Origin: an uncultured Lachnospiraceae bacterium
GTDB taxonomy: Bacteria; Bacillota; Clostridia; Lachnospirales; Lachnospiraceae
Length of the DNA: 37,312 nt
Direction of reading: 5' to 3'
Assembly: GCA_902767015.1 (NCBI GenBank)
Contig: CACXFV010000100.1
Span: 1-37,312 of the forward strand
Positions 23,853 through 31,450 of the stretch are shown piece after piece (position 1 is the first letter of the stretch; every line of letters starts with the position of its first letter). Under the pieces are notes generated by a model. The model saw only the letters and a program-made list of their open reading frames with translations, ran no database searches and was not told the origin of the DNA. The translations under genes were made by a program, and so were the position numbers.

Positions 23853-24134
23853 ATGTTTAGATTATGGGCCAAAATATGGAAAGATAATCATATGATGAAA
23901 GATATTACGATTGAAAATGCGAGTAAAGAATTGACCAGAACGAAAAAAGTACTGGCTGCGGTGGAGGAGGTGAGTTATGCCTTTGACCTTGGAAAACCGA
24001 TATGGCTGGAGGTTAATATCGCAGAGTTTAAAAAAAGTGCAAGAACAAGATTTCGCAGAGATAATTTTATTGAAGAGGTGGACTTTGATTATCTGGAGAT
24101 ACAGATGATAGAGGAGGATGAAGCAGAAGAGTGA
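23853..24134 (+). CDS. Hypothetical 93-residue protein
   Basis: This is a small, soluble, charged protein with no family I recognise. The N-terminal half is helical, with basic residues (ENASKELTRTKKVLAAVEEV); the C-terminal third alternates charged and hydrophobic residues and ends in an acidic tail (IEEDEAEE). The promoter at 23810, GAGG at 23841-23844 eight bases before the ATG, and coding-like composition support it as a real gene. It stands alone between divergent degV and the mrp gene. It could be a small regulator, perhaps autoregulated through the adjacent palindrome, but nothing shows DNA binding directly. Confidence 0.7.
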   Translation: MFRLWAKIWKDNHMMKDITIENASKELTRTKKVLAAVEEVSYAFDLGKPIWLEVNIAEFKKSARTRFRRDNFIEEVDFDYLEIQMIEEDEAEE

Positions 24135-24140
24135 ACGGTA

Positions 24141-24169
24141 TTGTATAACGCCGGTGTTTGTGGTATCAT
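24141..24169 (+). promoter_or_regulatory. Candidate promoter of the Mrp ATPase gene
   Basis: TTGTAT (24141-24146) and TATCAT (24164-24169) are 17 bases apart, about 49 bases before the ATG at 24218. Confidence 0.45.
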
Positions 24170-24217
24170 GAGTAGTGAAAAATAAATAGAACGTAGTAAC
24201 AGAAAGGTTAGGGATAG

Positions 24218-25057
24218 ATGGGAAACAGACAGGATAGTGAGTGTATTAAAGAGAACTGCAGTGGTTGTGCGCAGGCAGGAGAATGCAGTCAGGCATCAGA
24301 GAAAGAACAGGTACTGCATAATCAGATTGGTAAAGTAATTGCCATCATGAGTGGAAAAGGTGGCGTAGGTAAATCATTTGTGACAGCCTCCATTGCGGCA
24401 GGATTGGCAAGGAAAGGATATAAGGTTGGAATCCTTGATTCAGATATCACGGGTCCGTCGATTCCTAAGATGTTCGGCATGGATGGCATGGCATCCGGTG
24501 ATGAGCACGGCATCTATCCGGTTGTTTCAAGGAGTGGCATCAAGGTGGTGTCGGTCAATTTATTGTTGCCGGATAAGGAAGAGCCTGTCATATGGAGAGG
24601 ACCGATTATCGCAGGTGTTGTGAAACAGTTTTACTCGGAGGTCTACTGGGGAGAGCTTGACTATCTGCTGATTGATATGCCACCGGGAACAGGCGACGTC
24701 CCTCTTACTGTATTTCAGACCATTAAGGTAGATGGTGCAATCGTAGTTACTTCACCGCAGCAGCTTGTGGGAATGATTGTTAAGAAGGCCCATCATATGG
24801 CATGCAAAATGGATATCCCTGTCATGGGTATTATTGAGAATTTTAGCTATTTGGAGTGTCCGGATTGCGGAAGAAAGATAGAGATATTTGGAAAAAGCAA
24901 TATTGATGAGGTGGCAGCACAACTTAATGTTCCGGTGCTCGGCAGGGTGCCGGTGGTTTCGGAATACGCAGGCATGGCCGATGCAGGCAGGTTTGATGAC
25001 ATAGAATGTGGATATATGGAAGGCGCAGTAAAAGCAGTTGCTTCATTAGCTGTGTAG
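24218..25057 (+). CDS. mrp: Mrp/NBP35-family iron-sulfur carrier ATPase
   Basis: The 279-residue P-loop ATPase carries the deviant Walker A GKGGVGKSF (about residues 46-54), DSDITGPSIPKMFG, LLIDMPPGTGDVPLT and a CPDCGR pair near residue 211, the CxxC that binds a bridging iron-sulfur cluster in dimers. It also has an N-terminal Cys cluster (CIKENCSGCAQAGEC) resembling the NBP35 class. It should act as a cytosolic scaffold or carrier in Fe-S protein maturation. Length and motifs are complete. lepB follows after 44 bases and is probably in the same transcript. Confidence 0.92.
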   Translation: MGNRQDSECIKENCSGCAQAGECSQASEKEQVLHNQIGKVIAIMSGKGGVGKSFVTASIAAGLARKGYKVGILDSDITGPSIPKMFGMDGMASGDEHGIYPVVSRSGIKVVSVNLLLPDKEEPVIWRGPIIAGVVKQFYSEVYWGELDYLLIDMPPGTGDVPLTVFQTIKVDGAIVVTSPQQLVGMIVKKAHHMACKMDIPVMGIIENFSYLECPDCGRKIEIFGKSNIDEVAAQLNVPVLGRVPVVSEYAGMADAGRFDDIECGYMEGAVKAVASLAV

Positions 25058-25101
25058 ATAAATGTTGTATGTAAAGTTAGTTTGAGAAAGGATTTTAACA
25101 G

Positions 25102-25761
25102 ATGAATATGAAGGAAGAAAATGAATGGGAAGAATTTGATATTTCCTATGACGATGATGAAGAAATGGAAAGTGCAACACAGGGTGAGGACACCAATGAA
25201 GCCAGGGAGACAGAAAAAGTGGAGGAAGCAGAGGAAGACAGTTCTAAAGGCTTTTGGAGAGAATTTTTCAGTTGGGTCAGAGTGTTTGTCGGTGCTTTTA
25301 TTGTTGCCTATCTGATCAGTAACTTTGTGATTGTCAATGCGAGAGTTCCATCCGGCTCTATGATCAGTACGATTAATATTGGAGATAAAGTAATCGGCTT
25401 CCGGCTTTCCTATCTGTTTTCTGATCCGGAAAGAGGCGATATTGTGATGTTTAATGCACCGGATAAGGAGAACACCATTTATATTAAGCGTGTCATCGGA
25501 CTTCCGGGGGACGTGATACGAATTGAGAATAATACGCTTTACATTAATGGTAAGTTGTATGAGGAAAAGTATATCAAAAATGGATGGCAGAAAATGGCGG
25601 GGACATATGAAAAAAAGGTTCCCAAGGGGCAGTATTTTATGATGGGGGATAACAGGGACTACTCTAATGATTCAAGAAGCTGGGGAACAGTTCCTAAAAA
25701 GGAGATTATTGCGAAGGCGATTTTCAGGTATTACCCATCCGTTAAGTCTCTTTTAAAATAA
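25102..25761 (+). CDS. lepB: Signal peptidase I
   Basis: The 219-residue membrane-bound peptidase has a catalytic Ser86 in ARVPSGSMIST, a general-base Lys129 in YIKRVIGLPGD, and the conserved GDNRDYSNDSRSWG box. One membrane helix (about 58-78) places the active site outside the cell. The N-terminal 48 residues are a very acidic cytosolic extension (many Glu/Asp), longer than in typical Gram-positive SipS-type enzymes. It cleaves signal peptides of secreted proteins, which would include the large cohesin/dockerin proteins in this window. Confidence 0.95.
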   Translation: MNMKEENEWEEFDISYDDDEEMESATQGEDTNEARETEKVEEAEEDSSKGFWREFFSWVRVFVGAFIVAYLISNFVIVNARVPSGSMISTINIGDKVIGFRLSYLFSDPERGDIVMFNAPDKENTIYIKRVIGLPGDVIRIENNTLYINGKLYEEKYIKNGWQKMAGTYEKKVPKGQYFMMGDNRDYSNDSRSWGTVPKKEIIAKAIFRYYPSVKSLLK

Positions 25762-25828
25762 CGGATACGATGACTGTGTTAACAGTCGGTTTGTGTGAAC
25801 TTTAAAGAAAATGCAAGTGAGAAGCAGT

Positions 25829-26971
25829 ATGGCAAAGAATAAGCAATATTTTAATAACAATAAAGCAAATAAGAAGAACAGTGGCAGCGCCAAAGGAAAG
25901 ACCTGTGAACCCCGGGCTCATGACGGGAACAGCGAGGACAACAAGAAGGATAATCTTATTTTTACTTACTCTGCCATTGAACAGAAGCGACATCATATAG
26001 TCAGTCCGGGAAAATGTCTGGTCTATTATCTGGGGATTTTTCCTTTTGTTCCCCTGGGGCTGAATATGTATTCCATAGGGGTGCATAAGCTGGAAAGCCG
26101 TGTGTATCGGGCGTTGTTGTTTATGGCAGCGACATTCATGGCAGTGATTATGTTTACAGAGATATTAATGTGGATTAACAGGATTTTCTATGTGTATCTG
26201 ATTGATGAGAGGGGGGGCTTATACAGGCTTCGGATATCTAATTTTTGGTATAAAATCAAGAATCAGACATATCTTCTCAATCCTATGGGAAATTCCGGCG
26301 GCAGACTTTTCAGAATGTACTATATGCTGATTGGTATCAAGAGAGTGTTGGAGAATATATCAGATACAGTGACATATGATGAGCTCATTGCCATGGGGAA
26401 ACTGTGGAAGTTTGAAGATGTGTCAGATGTTGTTGTGAAGAAAAAGAGCATATCCTTTAAGGCAAGAATCATTAATAAGTCAAATGTTCACGACAAGGGG
26501 CAAAAGCACTGGGGGAGTCATGGGAAGAAAAAAGTGCGTATCAGCAGGGTATATGAAAATGACAGCAGAATGATAAGTTTTTTGCAGCATAAAGATTACA
26601 ATGAATCTGAAAAGATGAGTGAAATCATTCAGGAGATTATTCAGGCGGACACCCCGTTTAAGAAGACCGTCAGATTCACATTGGTGTGGACTTCCCTGAT
26701 GGCATGGGCTGCAGTTATTTTGCTGAGCGGCGACTTTGCAAAAGCAGCAGGAATCAGGTCAGGGGAATACGTGCTGACAAGCATGGCTGACGGCGAGGAA
26801 AATGAAAAAAAGGCATATGTTTCGGTCAATGATGCGGAGGATTACTTTTTCGTGGCGGATTACGGCAGATTATACCGACCGATTTTGGTGCTCTATGGCT
26901 TTGTTGAGCTGATTTATCTGGTGAGCAAGGGAACAGATTTTTTGATTGCAATGGCGAAAAAGGAAGAATAG
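25829..26971 (+). CDS. Hypothetical multi-pass membrane protein
   Basis: The protein has about 380 residues and no family I recognise. The first 45 residues are Lys/Asn/Ser-rich and soluble. Helices are expected at about 56-78 (YYLGIFPFVPLGLNMY), 90-118 (ALLFMAATFMAVIMFTEILM), about 280-305 (VWTSLMAWAAVILLSG) and near the C-terminus (ILVLYGFVELIYLVSKG). A roughly 150-residue cytosolic or extracellular basic domain separates the second and third. An in-frame ATG at 25811 is an alternative start; neither has a strong ribosome site. It lies 67 bases downstream of lepB and is followed by a good terminator, so it probably ends the mrp-lepB transcript. Confidence 0.7.
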   Translation: MAKNKQYFNNNKANKKNSGSAKGKTCEPRAHDGNSEDNKKDNLIFTYSAIEQKRHHIVSPGKCLVYYLGIFPFVPLGLNMYSIGVHKLESRVYRALLFMAATFMAVIMFTEILMWINRIFYVYLIDERGGLYRLRISNFWYKIKNQTYLLNPMGNSGGRLFRMYYMLIGIKRVLENISDTVTYDELIAMGKLWKFEDVSDVVVKKKSISFKARIINKSNVHDKGQKHWGSHGKKKVRISRVYENDSRMISFLQHKDYNESEKMSEIIQEIIQADTPFKKTVRFTLVWTSLMAWAAVILLSGDFAKAAGIRSGEYVLTSMADGEENEKKAYVSVNDAEDYFFVADYGRLYRPILVLYGFVELIYLVSKGTDFLIAMAKKEE

Positions 26972-26993
26972 ACTATCAGATTGTAATAGAACG

Positions 26994-27018
26994 AGCGAAT
27001 CCGTCAGGATTCGCTTTT
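26994..27018 (+). terminator. Rho-independent terminator
   Basis: AGCGAATCC (26994-27002) pairs perfectly with GGATTCGCT (27007-27015) around a GTCA loop, followed by TTTTGTG. The T tract is short. Confidence 0.85.
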
Positions 27019-27106
27019 GTGATAAATAAGTGAAAATTTTTCATGAAATTTTAACAGAATTATCAAATAACTGTTAGAAAAGAGAGTTATGATACCGATA
27101 ACGCTT

Positions 27107-27139
27107 CAGACATAGGAGGAGCATTTCTTCCAATGTCTG
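27107..27139 (+). promoter_or_regulatory. Leader hairpin upstream of the Cthe_2159-like lipoprotein gene
   Basis: CAGACAT (27107-27113) pairs with ATGTCTG (27133-27139). After one A-A mismatch, GGAGGA (27115-27120) pairs with TCTTCC (27126-27131, one G-T). The stem holds an AGGAGG sequence, and the only ATG just downstream opens an eight-codon frame. A 6+6 dyad (TAACAG/CTGTTA, 27052-27075) lies further upstream. Confidence 0.45.
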
Positions 27140-27193
27140 AGAGGAATGTTATTGTATAGAAAACAATATTCAGATAGAAAGGGTTGATGTTTT

Positions 27194-29185
27194 ATGAGAA
27201 GAAAAAATATTAAATTACCTGTCATTTGTCTTGCAGTTGCACTGGCAAGTATGACATTCACAGGTTGTAGTGATAGTGCCTCCGATACTTCTAAGAGTAG
27301 TGAGATTAGTCGGAGTATTGAAAATGATGTGGATAAAAATATTAGTAGTGATGACAGTGATGCGTCATCAGACGCACTGACGGAGGAAACTGTCAAGGCA
27401 AATGCGGCATATGTGATTACACCAAAATATACAGAGGAGGAGCTTTCTGATGACTATGATGAGAAGGAGGCAGTCACTGTAAAGCTGACGGGAGATACCG
27501 CAGAGTGCAGTGATGCAGGGGTTGAAGTGAAAGAGGGCACGGTGACAATACTATCATCAGGTACGTATGTATTCAGTGGTTCCCTCGAAGATGGAAGAGT
27601 TGTGATAGATGCAGACAAGTCAGACAGTGGTGTGGTAAGACTGGTATTGGCAGGGGCAGATATTACCTCATCAGATGGTTCGGCCATTTATGTAAAAAAT
27701 GCGGAGGAGACAATTATTACCCTGAAGGAAAATACAGAAAATACTGTGGCAGATGGCAAAGAGTATTCTGCTGAGAATGAGACAGAGGGAATGAATGCGG
27801 CGATTTACAGTAAAGACGACCTCACCATTAACGGAAAAGGAGCACTTAAGGTGAATGCGTGCCGCAATCATGGTATTCAAAGCAAGGATGATTTGCTGCT
27901 GATCAGTGGAGAACTCAGTGTGACATCGGTAGGAGATGCCATTGTCGGAAAGGACAGTGTCGTCATCAAAGAGGCGGCACTTGTAATTGATTCACAGGAG
28001 CAGGGAATCAAAGGAACCGGTAACAAGGAGGAAAAAGGATACATTTATATCGAAAATGCGAAGATTGACATTAACGCTGTCGATGATGGTATGCATTCTG
28101 ATACGGTCATCCAGATTGACGGAGGAACAATTGATATTGCGTCAGAGGATGACGGCATTCATGCGGATATCAAAATTTTGATTAATGATGGAAAAATTAA
28201 TATCAAAGACAGCTATGAGGGATTAGAAGCCTGCATGATTATTATGAATGATGGCGATGTTGATATCAATGCCGGTGATGATGGAATCAATGCCACAAAT
28301 GGACTGAACACCGGTATGGGAATGAATGGCGGTATGAACGGAAGAATGAATGAAAACATTACCTCTGATGATGGTGTACAGAATGATGGGCGGACAGAGA
28401 ATAAGCGGCAGGGTGGAAGGATGAAAGGAGCAAGACCTGATACCGCTGAAGGAAACGGAGAGATGTCAAATAGACAGATGCCTGAGATGGCGAATGGAGA
28501 GCTGCCGGAGATGCCGGGCGGAGAGATGTCAGGTATGCCGGATGGAGAGCTGCCGGAGATGCCGAACAGAGGGGACAATCCGTCTGACTTTGGAGATTCT
28601 GATGAGAAGGAGGGCTCCGCTTCTTCTGACAATACGGCGCTGAAGGTGTTAGACATGGTATTTGAAATGAATGGTGGAAATCTGTATATCAATGCAGGTG
28701 GTGACGGACTTGATTCCAATGGCAATCTTGTCATGAACGGCGGTACGGTGATTGTTGACGGACCGGAGAACAACGGAAACGGCGCAATTGATTATGAAAA
28801 TTCATTTGACATGAATGGAGGGCAATTGATTGCGGCCGGTGCTTCCGGAATGGCCATGACACCTTCGTCAGACTCAGCAGTCAATTCCGTAATGATTACA
28901 TTCTCAAGCTCATATAAAAATACGAAAATCATGCTTAAGGATTCACAAGGCAATGAGGTAATCGCCTATACACCGGTTAAGAGCTTCAATTCGATTGTAT
29001 TCTCTGATAAAAACTTGAAAAACGGCGAGACATATACGGTATACGCTGACGGAGAAGAAATAGACAGCTTTACCATTTCACAGGTGATAACCACTGTAGG
29101 AAACGGAGGTGGCATGCAGGGCGGAGGCTTTGGCGGAGACGGCATGAAAAATGGTGGCTTTGGCAGAGAAGAAAATAAAAATTAA
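27194..29185 (+). CDS. Lipoprotein with Cthe_2159-type carbohydrate-binding beta-helix
   Basis: The protein has 663 residues. A lipoprotein signal (about 1-25) ends in the lipobox FTGCSD, so it should be lipid-anchored on the outer face of the membrane. After a Ser/Asp-rich linker, residues about 85-370 and 490-640 show the repeated short strands with Asp-Gly turns typical of the Cthe_2159 family (for example MNAAIYSKDDLTINGKGAL, AVDDGMHSDTVIQIDGG, GDGLDSNGNLVMNGGT). A C. thermocellum member of this family binds polygalacturonate or cellulose. A low-complexity insert at about 370-485 is rich in Met, Gly, Glu and Pro (repeating GELPEMP), and the tail is Gly-rich. The AAAGGG site precedes ATG 27194. 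The gene appears monocistronic between terminators. Its ligand is unknown. Confidence 0.85.
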   Translation: MRRKNIKLPVICLAVALASMTFTGCSDSASDTSKSSEISRSIENDVDKNISSDDSDASSDALTEETVKANAAYVITPKYTEEELSDDYDEKEAVTVKLTGDTAECSDAGVEVKEGTVTILSSGTYVFSGSLEDGRVVIDADKSDSGVVRLVLAGADITSSDGSAIYVKNAEETIITLKENTENTVADGKEYSAENETEGMNAAIYSKDDLTINGKGALKVNACRNHGIQSKDDLLLISGELSVTSVGDAIVGKDSVVIKEAALVIDSQEQGIKGTGNKEEKGYIYIENAKIDINAVDDGMHSDTVIQIDGGTIDIASEDDGIHADIKILINDGKINIKDSYEGLEACMIIMNDGDVDINAGDDGINATNGLNTGMGMNGGMNGRMNENITSDDGVQNDGRTENKRQGGRMKGARPDTAEGNGEMSNRQMPEMANGELPEMPGGEMSGMPDGELPEMPNRGDNPSDFGDSDEKEGSASSDNTALKVLDMVFEMNGGNLYINAGGDGLDSNGNLVMNGGTVIVDGPENNGNGAIDYENSFDMNGGQLIAAGASGMAMTPSSDSAVNSVMITFSSSYKNTKIMLKDSQGNEVIAYTPVKSFNSIVFSDKNLKNGETYTVYADGEEIDSFTISQVITTVGNGGGMQGGGFGGDGMKNGGFGREENKN

Positions 29186-29201
29186 ATTTACTTATTTGGA
29201 A

Positions 29202-29244
29202 ATGTGTGCTATATTTATAAGCGGAAAATATAGCACACATTTTT
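29202..29244 (+). terminator. Strong hairpin terminator between the lipoprotein gene and purA
   Basis: A perfect 15-bp stem (29202-29216 with 29226-29240) and nine-base loop end in TTTTT. A weak promoter (TTTACT at 29187, 17 bases, TATATT at 29210) overlaps it and could drive purA. With the purA ribosome site only 14 bases beyond, it could also act as an attenuator. Confidence 0.85.
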
Positions 29245-29272
29245 GGTGTTATTGATTAAGGAGGATTTCACT

Positions 29273-30547
29273 ATGGTTAGAGCAATTGTCGGGGCATGCT
29301 GGGGTGATGAAGGTAAGGGAAAGATTACTGACATGCTGGCAGAAAATTCCGATATCATTATAAGATTTCAGGGCGGAAGCAATGCAGGTCATACAATTAT
29401 CAATAACTACGGAAAGTTTGCGTTACACCTTTTGCCGTCAGGTGTTTTCTATCATCATACAACATCTGTGATAGGGAACGGTGTGGCACTTAATATACCA
29501 TATCTTGTAAAGGAGATTAATGAATTAGTTGAGAAGGGAGTACCGAAGCCTAATATATTAGTTTCCAACAGGGCACAGATTCTGATGCCTTATCATATTC
29601 TTTTTGATGAATATGAAGAGGAGAGGCTTGGCAAGAAGTCGTTTGGTTCCACTAAGTCAGGAATAGCACCATTCTACTCAGATAAGTATGCCAAGATTGG
29701 TTTTCAGGTATCGGAATTATTTGATGAAGAAGTGCTGAAGGAAAAGGTATACAGGGTATGTGAGCAGAAGAATGTGATACTGGAGCATATGTATCATAAG
29801 CCGGTAATCAATCCGGAAGAGCTTCTTGTGACCTTAAGAGAATACAGAACGATGGTAGAACCATATGTATGTGATACTGTTACATATCTCAGCAATGCGG
29901 TGAAGGAAGGTAAGAATATCCTGTTAGAAGGACAGTTAGGCTCCCTTAAGGATCCGGATTTTGGAATCTACCCGATGGTGACATCCTCCTCGACACTTGC
30001 AGCCTATGGTGCGATTGGGGCAGGTATTCCACCATATGAGATTAAGGATATTATCACGGTGGTGAAGGCATATTCCAGTGCAGTAGGAGCAGGAGAATTT
30101 GTCAGTGAGATATTTGGTGAAGAAGCCGATGAGCTGAGAAGGCGAGGCGGCGATGGCGGTGAGTTTGGTGCAACTACAGGAAGACCGAGAAGAATGGGGT
30201 GGTTTGACTGCGTGGCATCAAGATATGGATGTAAGATACAGGGAGCTACTCAGGTGGCACTTACGGTCATAGATGTTCTTGGATATTTAGATGAGATTAA
30301 GGTGTGTGTAGGTTATGAGATTGATGGAAAGGTAACCAGGGATTTCCCGACTACAGTAGAGCTTGCAAAGGCAAAACCTGTATATGAGACATTGCCGGGT
30401 TGGAAGTGTGAGATTAAAGGAATTAAGAAGTACGAAGATTTACCGGAGAATTGTAGAAAATATATTGAATTTATTGAAAAAGAGCTTGAAGTGCCGGTGA
30501 AGATGGTATCAAACGGACCGGAGAGACATGATATTATCTATAGATAG
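29273..30547 (+). CDS. purA: Adenylosuccinate synthase
   Basis: The 424-residue enzyme is full length for the family. It makes adenylosuccinate from IMP, aspartate and GTP in AMP synthesis. The GTP/IMP loop GDEGKGK is at residues 11-17 with the catalytic Asp12. His40 lies in GGSNAGHTI, and the aspartate-binding loop appears as GATTGRPRRMGWFD, followed by the C-terminal part with KVTRDFPTT. AAGGAGG at 29258-29264, eight bases upstream, fixes ATG 29273; the frame open from 29243 is not the start. A bidirectional-looking terminator follows. No other purine genes are adjacent. Confidence 0.96.
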   Translation: MVRAIVGACWGDEGKGKITDMLAENSDIIIRFQGGSNAGHTIINNYGKFALHLLPSGVFYHHTTSVIGNGVALNIPYLVKEINELVEKGVPKPNILVSNRAQILMPYHILFDEYEEERLGKKSFGSTKSGIAPFYSDKYAKIGFQVSELFDEEVLKEKVYRVCEQKNVILEHMYHKPVINPEELLVTLREYRTMVEPYVCDTVTYLSNAVKEGKNILLEGQLGSLKDPDFGIYPMVTSSSTLAAYGAIGAGIPPYEIKDIITVVKAYSSAVGAGEFVSEIFGEEADELRRRGGDGGEFGATTGRPRRMGWFDCVASRYGCKIQGATQVALTVIDVLGYLDEIKVCVGYEIDGKVTRDFPTTVELAKAKPVYETLPGWKCEIKGIKKYEDLPENCRKYIEFIEKELEVPVKMVSNGPERHDIIYR

Positions 30548-30572
30548 TGCATAAGTTAGACCGTTGATAAAG

Positions 30573-30615
30573 AAATGCCACAGATGGGAGTGTAAACCTG
30601 TCTGTGGCATTTTTA
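30573..30615 (+). terminator. Terminator after purA, possibly bidirectional
   Basis: AAATGCCACAGA (30573-30584) pairs with TCTGTGGCATTT (30601-30612), followed by TTATAA. The A-rich 5' side gives a T-rich tail on the minus strand, so it may also end the convergent gene. Confidence 0.88.
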
Positions 30616-30664
30616 TAATGTACGGATACGAAAGTCTTTGTGTAAATTCAATAATGCTAAGGAG

Positions 30665-30928
30665 TCAGTCAGTTGTTTTATCCTTATTTTCCACATCAGC
30701 AGCGTCATTAAGGTGAGGATTGTAACTTCTGAATACCTTAGCAATCCACATGATGAGATACAGCATGACTGGTATAAAGACCGAGGCAAACAAGGAAGCA
30801 AAGAAGAATTTCTGGGTATATTCATTGTTGAGAATTGCCAGTATCAAGGTCGTGAGATATAACAGTACGATAATGATAATGGCGAGCAATGCATTAAAAC
30901 GCTTAAATTTTGTATAAAACTTATCCAT
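30665..30928 (-). CDS. Small hypothetical membrane protein
   Basis: The 87-residue protein has two predicted membrane helices: NALLAIIIIVLLYLTTLILAI (about 11-32, shown in part) and a second around FASVFIPVMLYLIMWIA (about 45-62). A polar, acidic C-terminal tail follows (NDAADVENKDKTTD). No family is recognised. GGAG on the minus strand before the ATG at 30928 favours this start over the in-frame ATG at 30940. It is convergent with purA. Confidence 0.65.
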   Translation of the reverse strand: MDKFYTKFKRFNALLAIIIIVLLYLTTLILAILNNEYTQKFFFASLFASVFIPVMLYLIMWIAKVFRSYNPHLNDAADVENKDKTTD

Positions 30929-31450
30929 TATAATCTCCATTTCTGAGCAGTTTATTGTAAAAGAATCTATCTCTGTAAGCTCTATCTGATTAAGTGCGTA
31001 TCAGATTAGAAAAATTATAATTGATATAGGAGGAAAAATCAAGCTTCCTTCCAAAGAAATAAATGAACCTCTACGGCTCCCGCTTCCTCCTGTAGCCCGG
31101 CAAAGCAGAAAATTTTTTGAAGATAAAATACCGATAGAATTTGTGAGAAAGGAATAGGTATACCTGGAGGGAAAGTGCCATTTATTCATGCAATGTATTA
31201 ATAATAAAAACTAAATGACCGATATAATTATATAGGCGAAAGATAATTAGAGTAGCGGCATGATATTTACAAAAGGATTTGTAGCAATCGAATATGTCAG
31301 GGACGACATTCATTAGAAGAATATTGTTTTCTCAGGTATCCTGCGTTATTGGCAGAGTGCCTTCTGCTCATATTTCATGGTACATTTTCGGAATATAAGA
31401 CAGAGATTGCGGCAGGCAATCCGCTTTAGATGAGATATGGAGATGATGAC
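30929..31450. other. 522-base gap without a clear gene
   Basis: No ordinary gene is visible. One stretch is protein-like: AGGAGG (31028-31033), four bases, then an ATC codon at 31038 opening a 39-codon frame to TAG at 31155. The peptide is basic and Pro-rich (KLPSKEINEPLRLPLPP then RQSRKFFEDKIPIEFVRKE) but has no ATG, GTG or TTG start. TATAAT at 31223-31228 has no good -35. A small GATTGC/GCAATC hairpin is at 31405-31421. Confidence 0.4.

Noticed and set aside
28213-28773. 186-codon minus-strand frame opposite the low-complexity part of the lipoprotein gene
   Set aside because: It is a complement of Gly/Met/Glu/Pro repeats giving Pro/Ser repeats; an artefact of composition.
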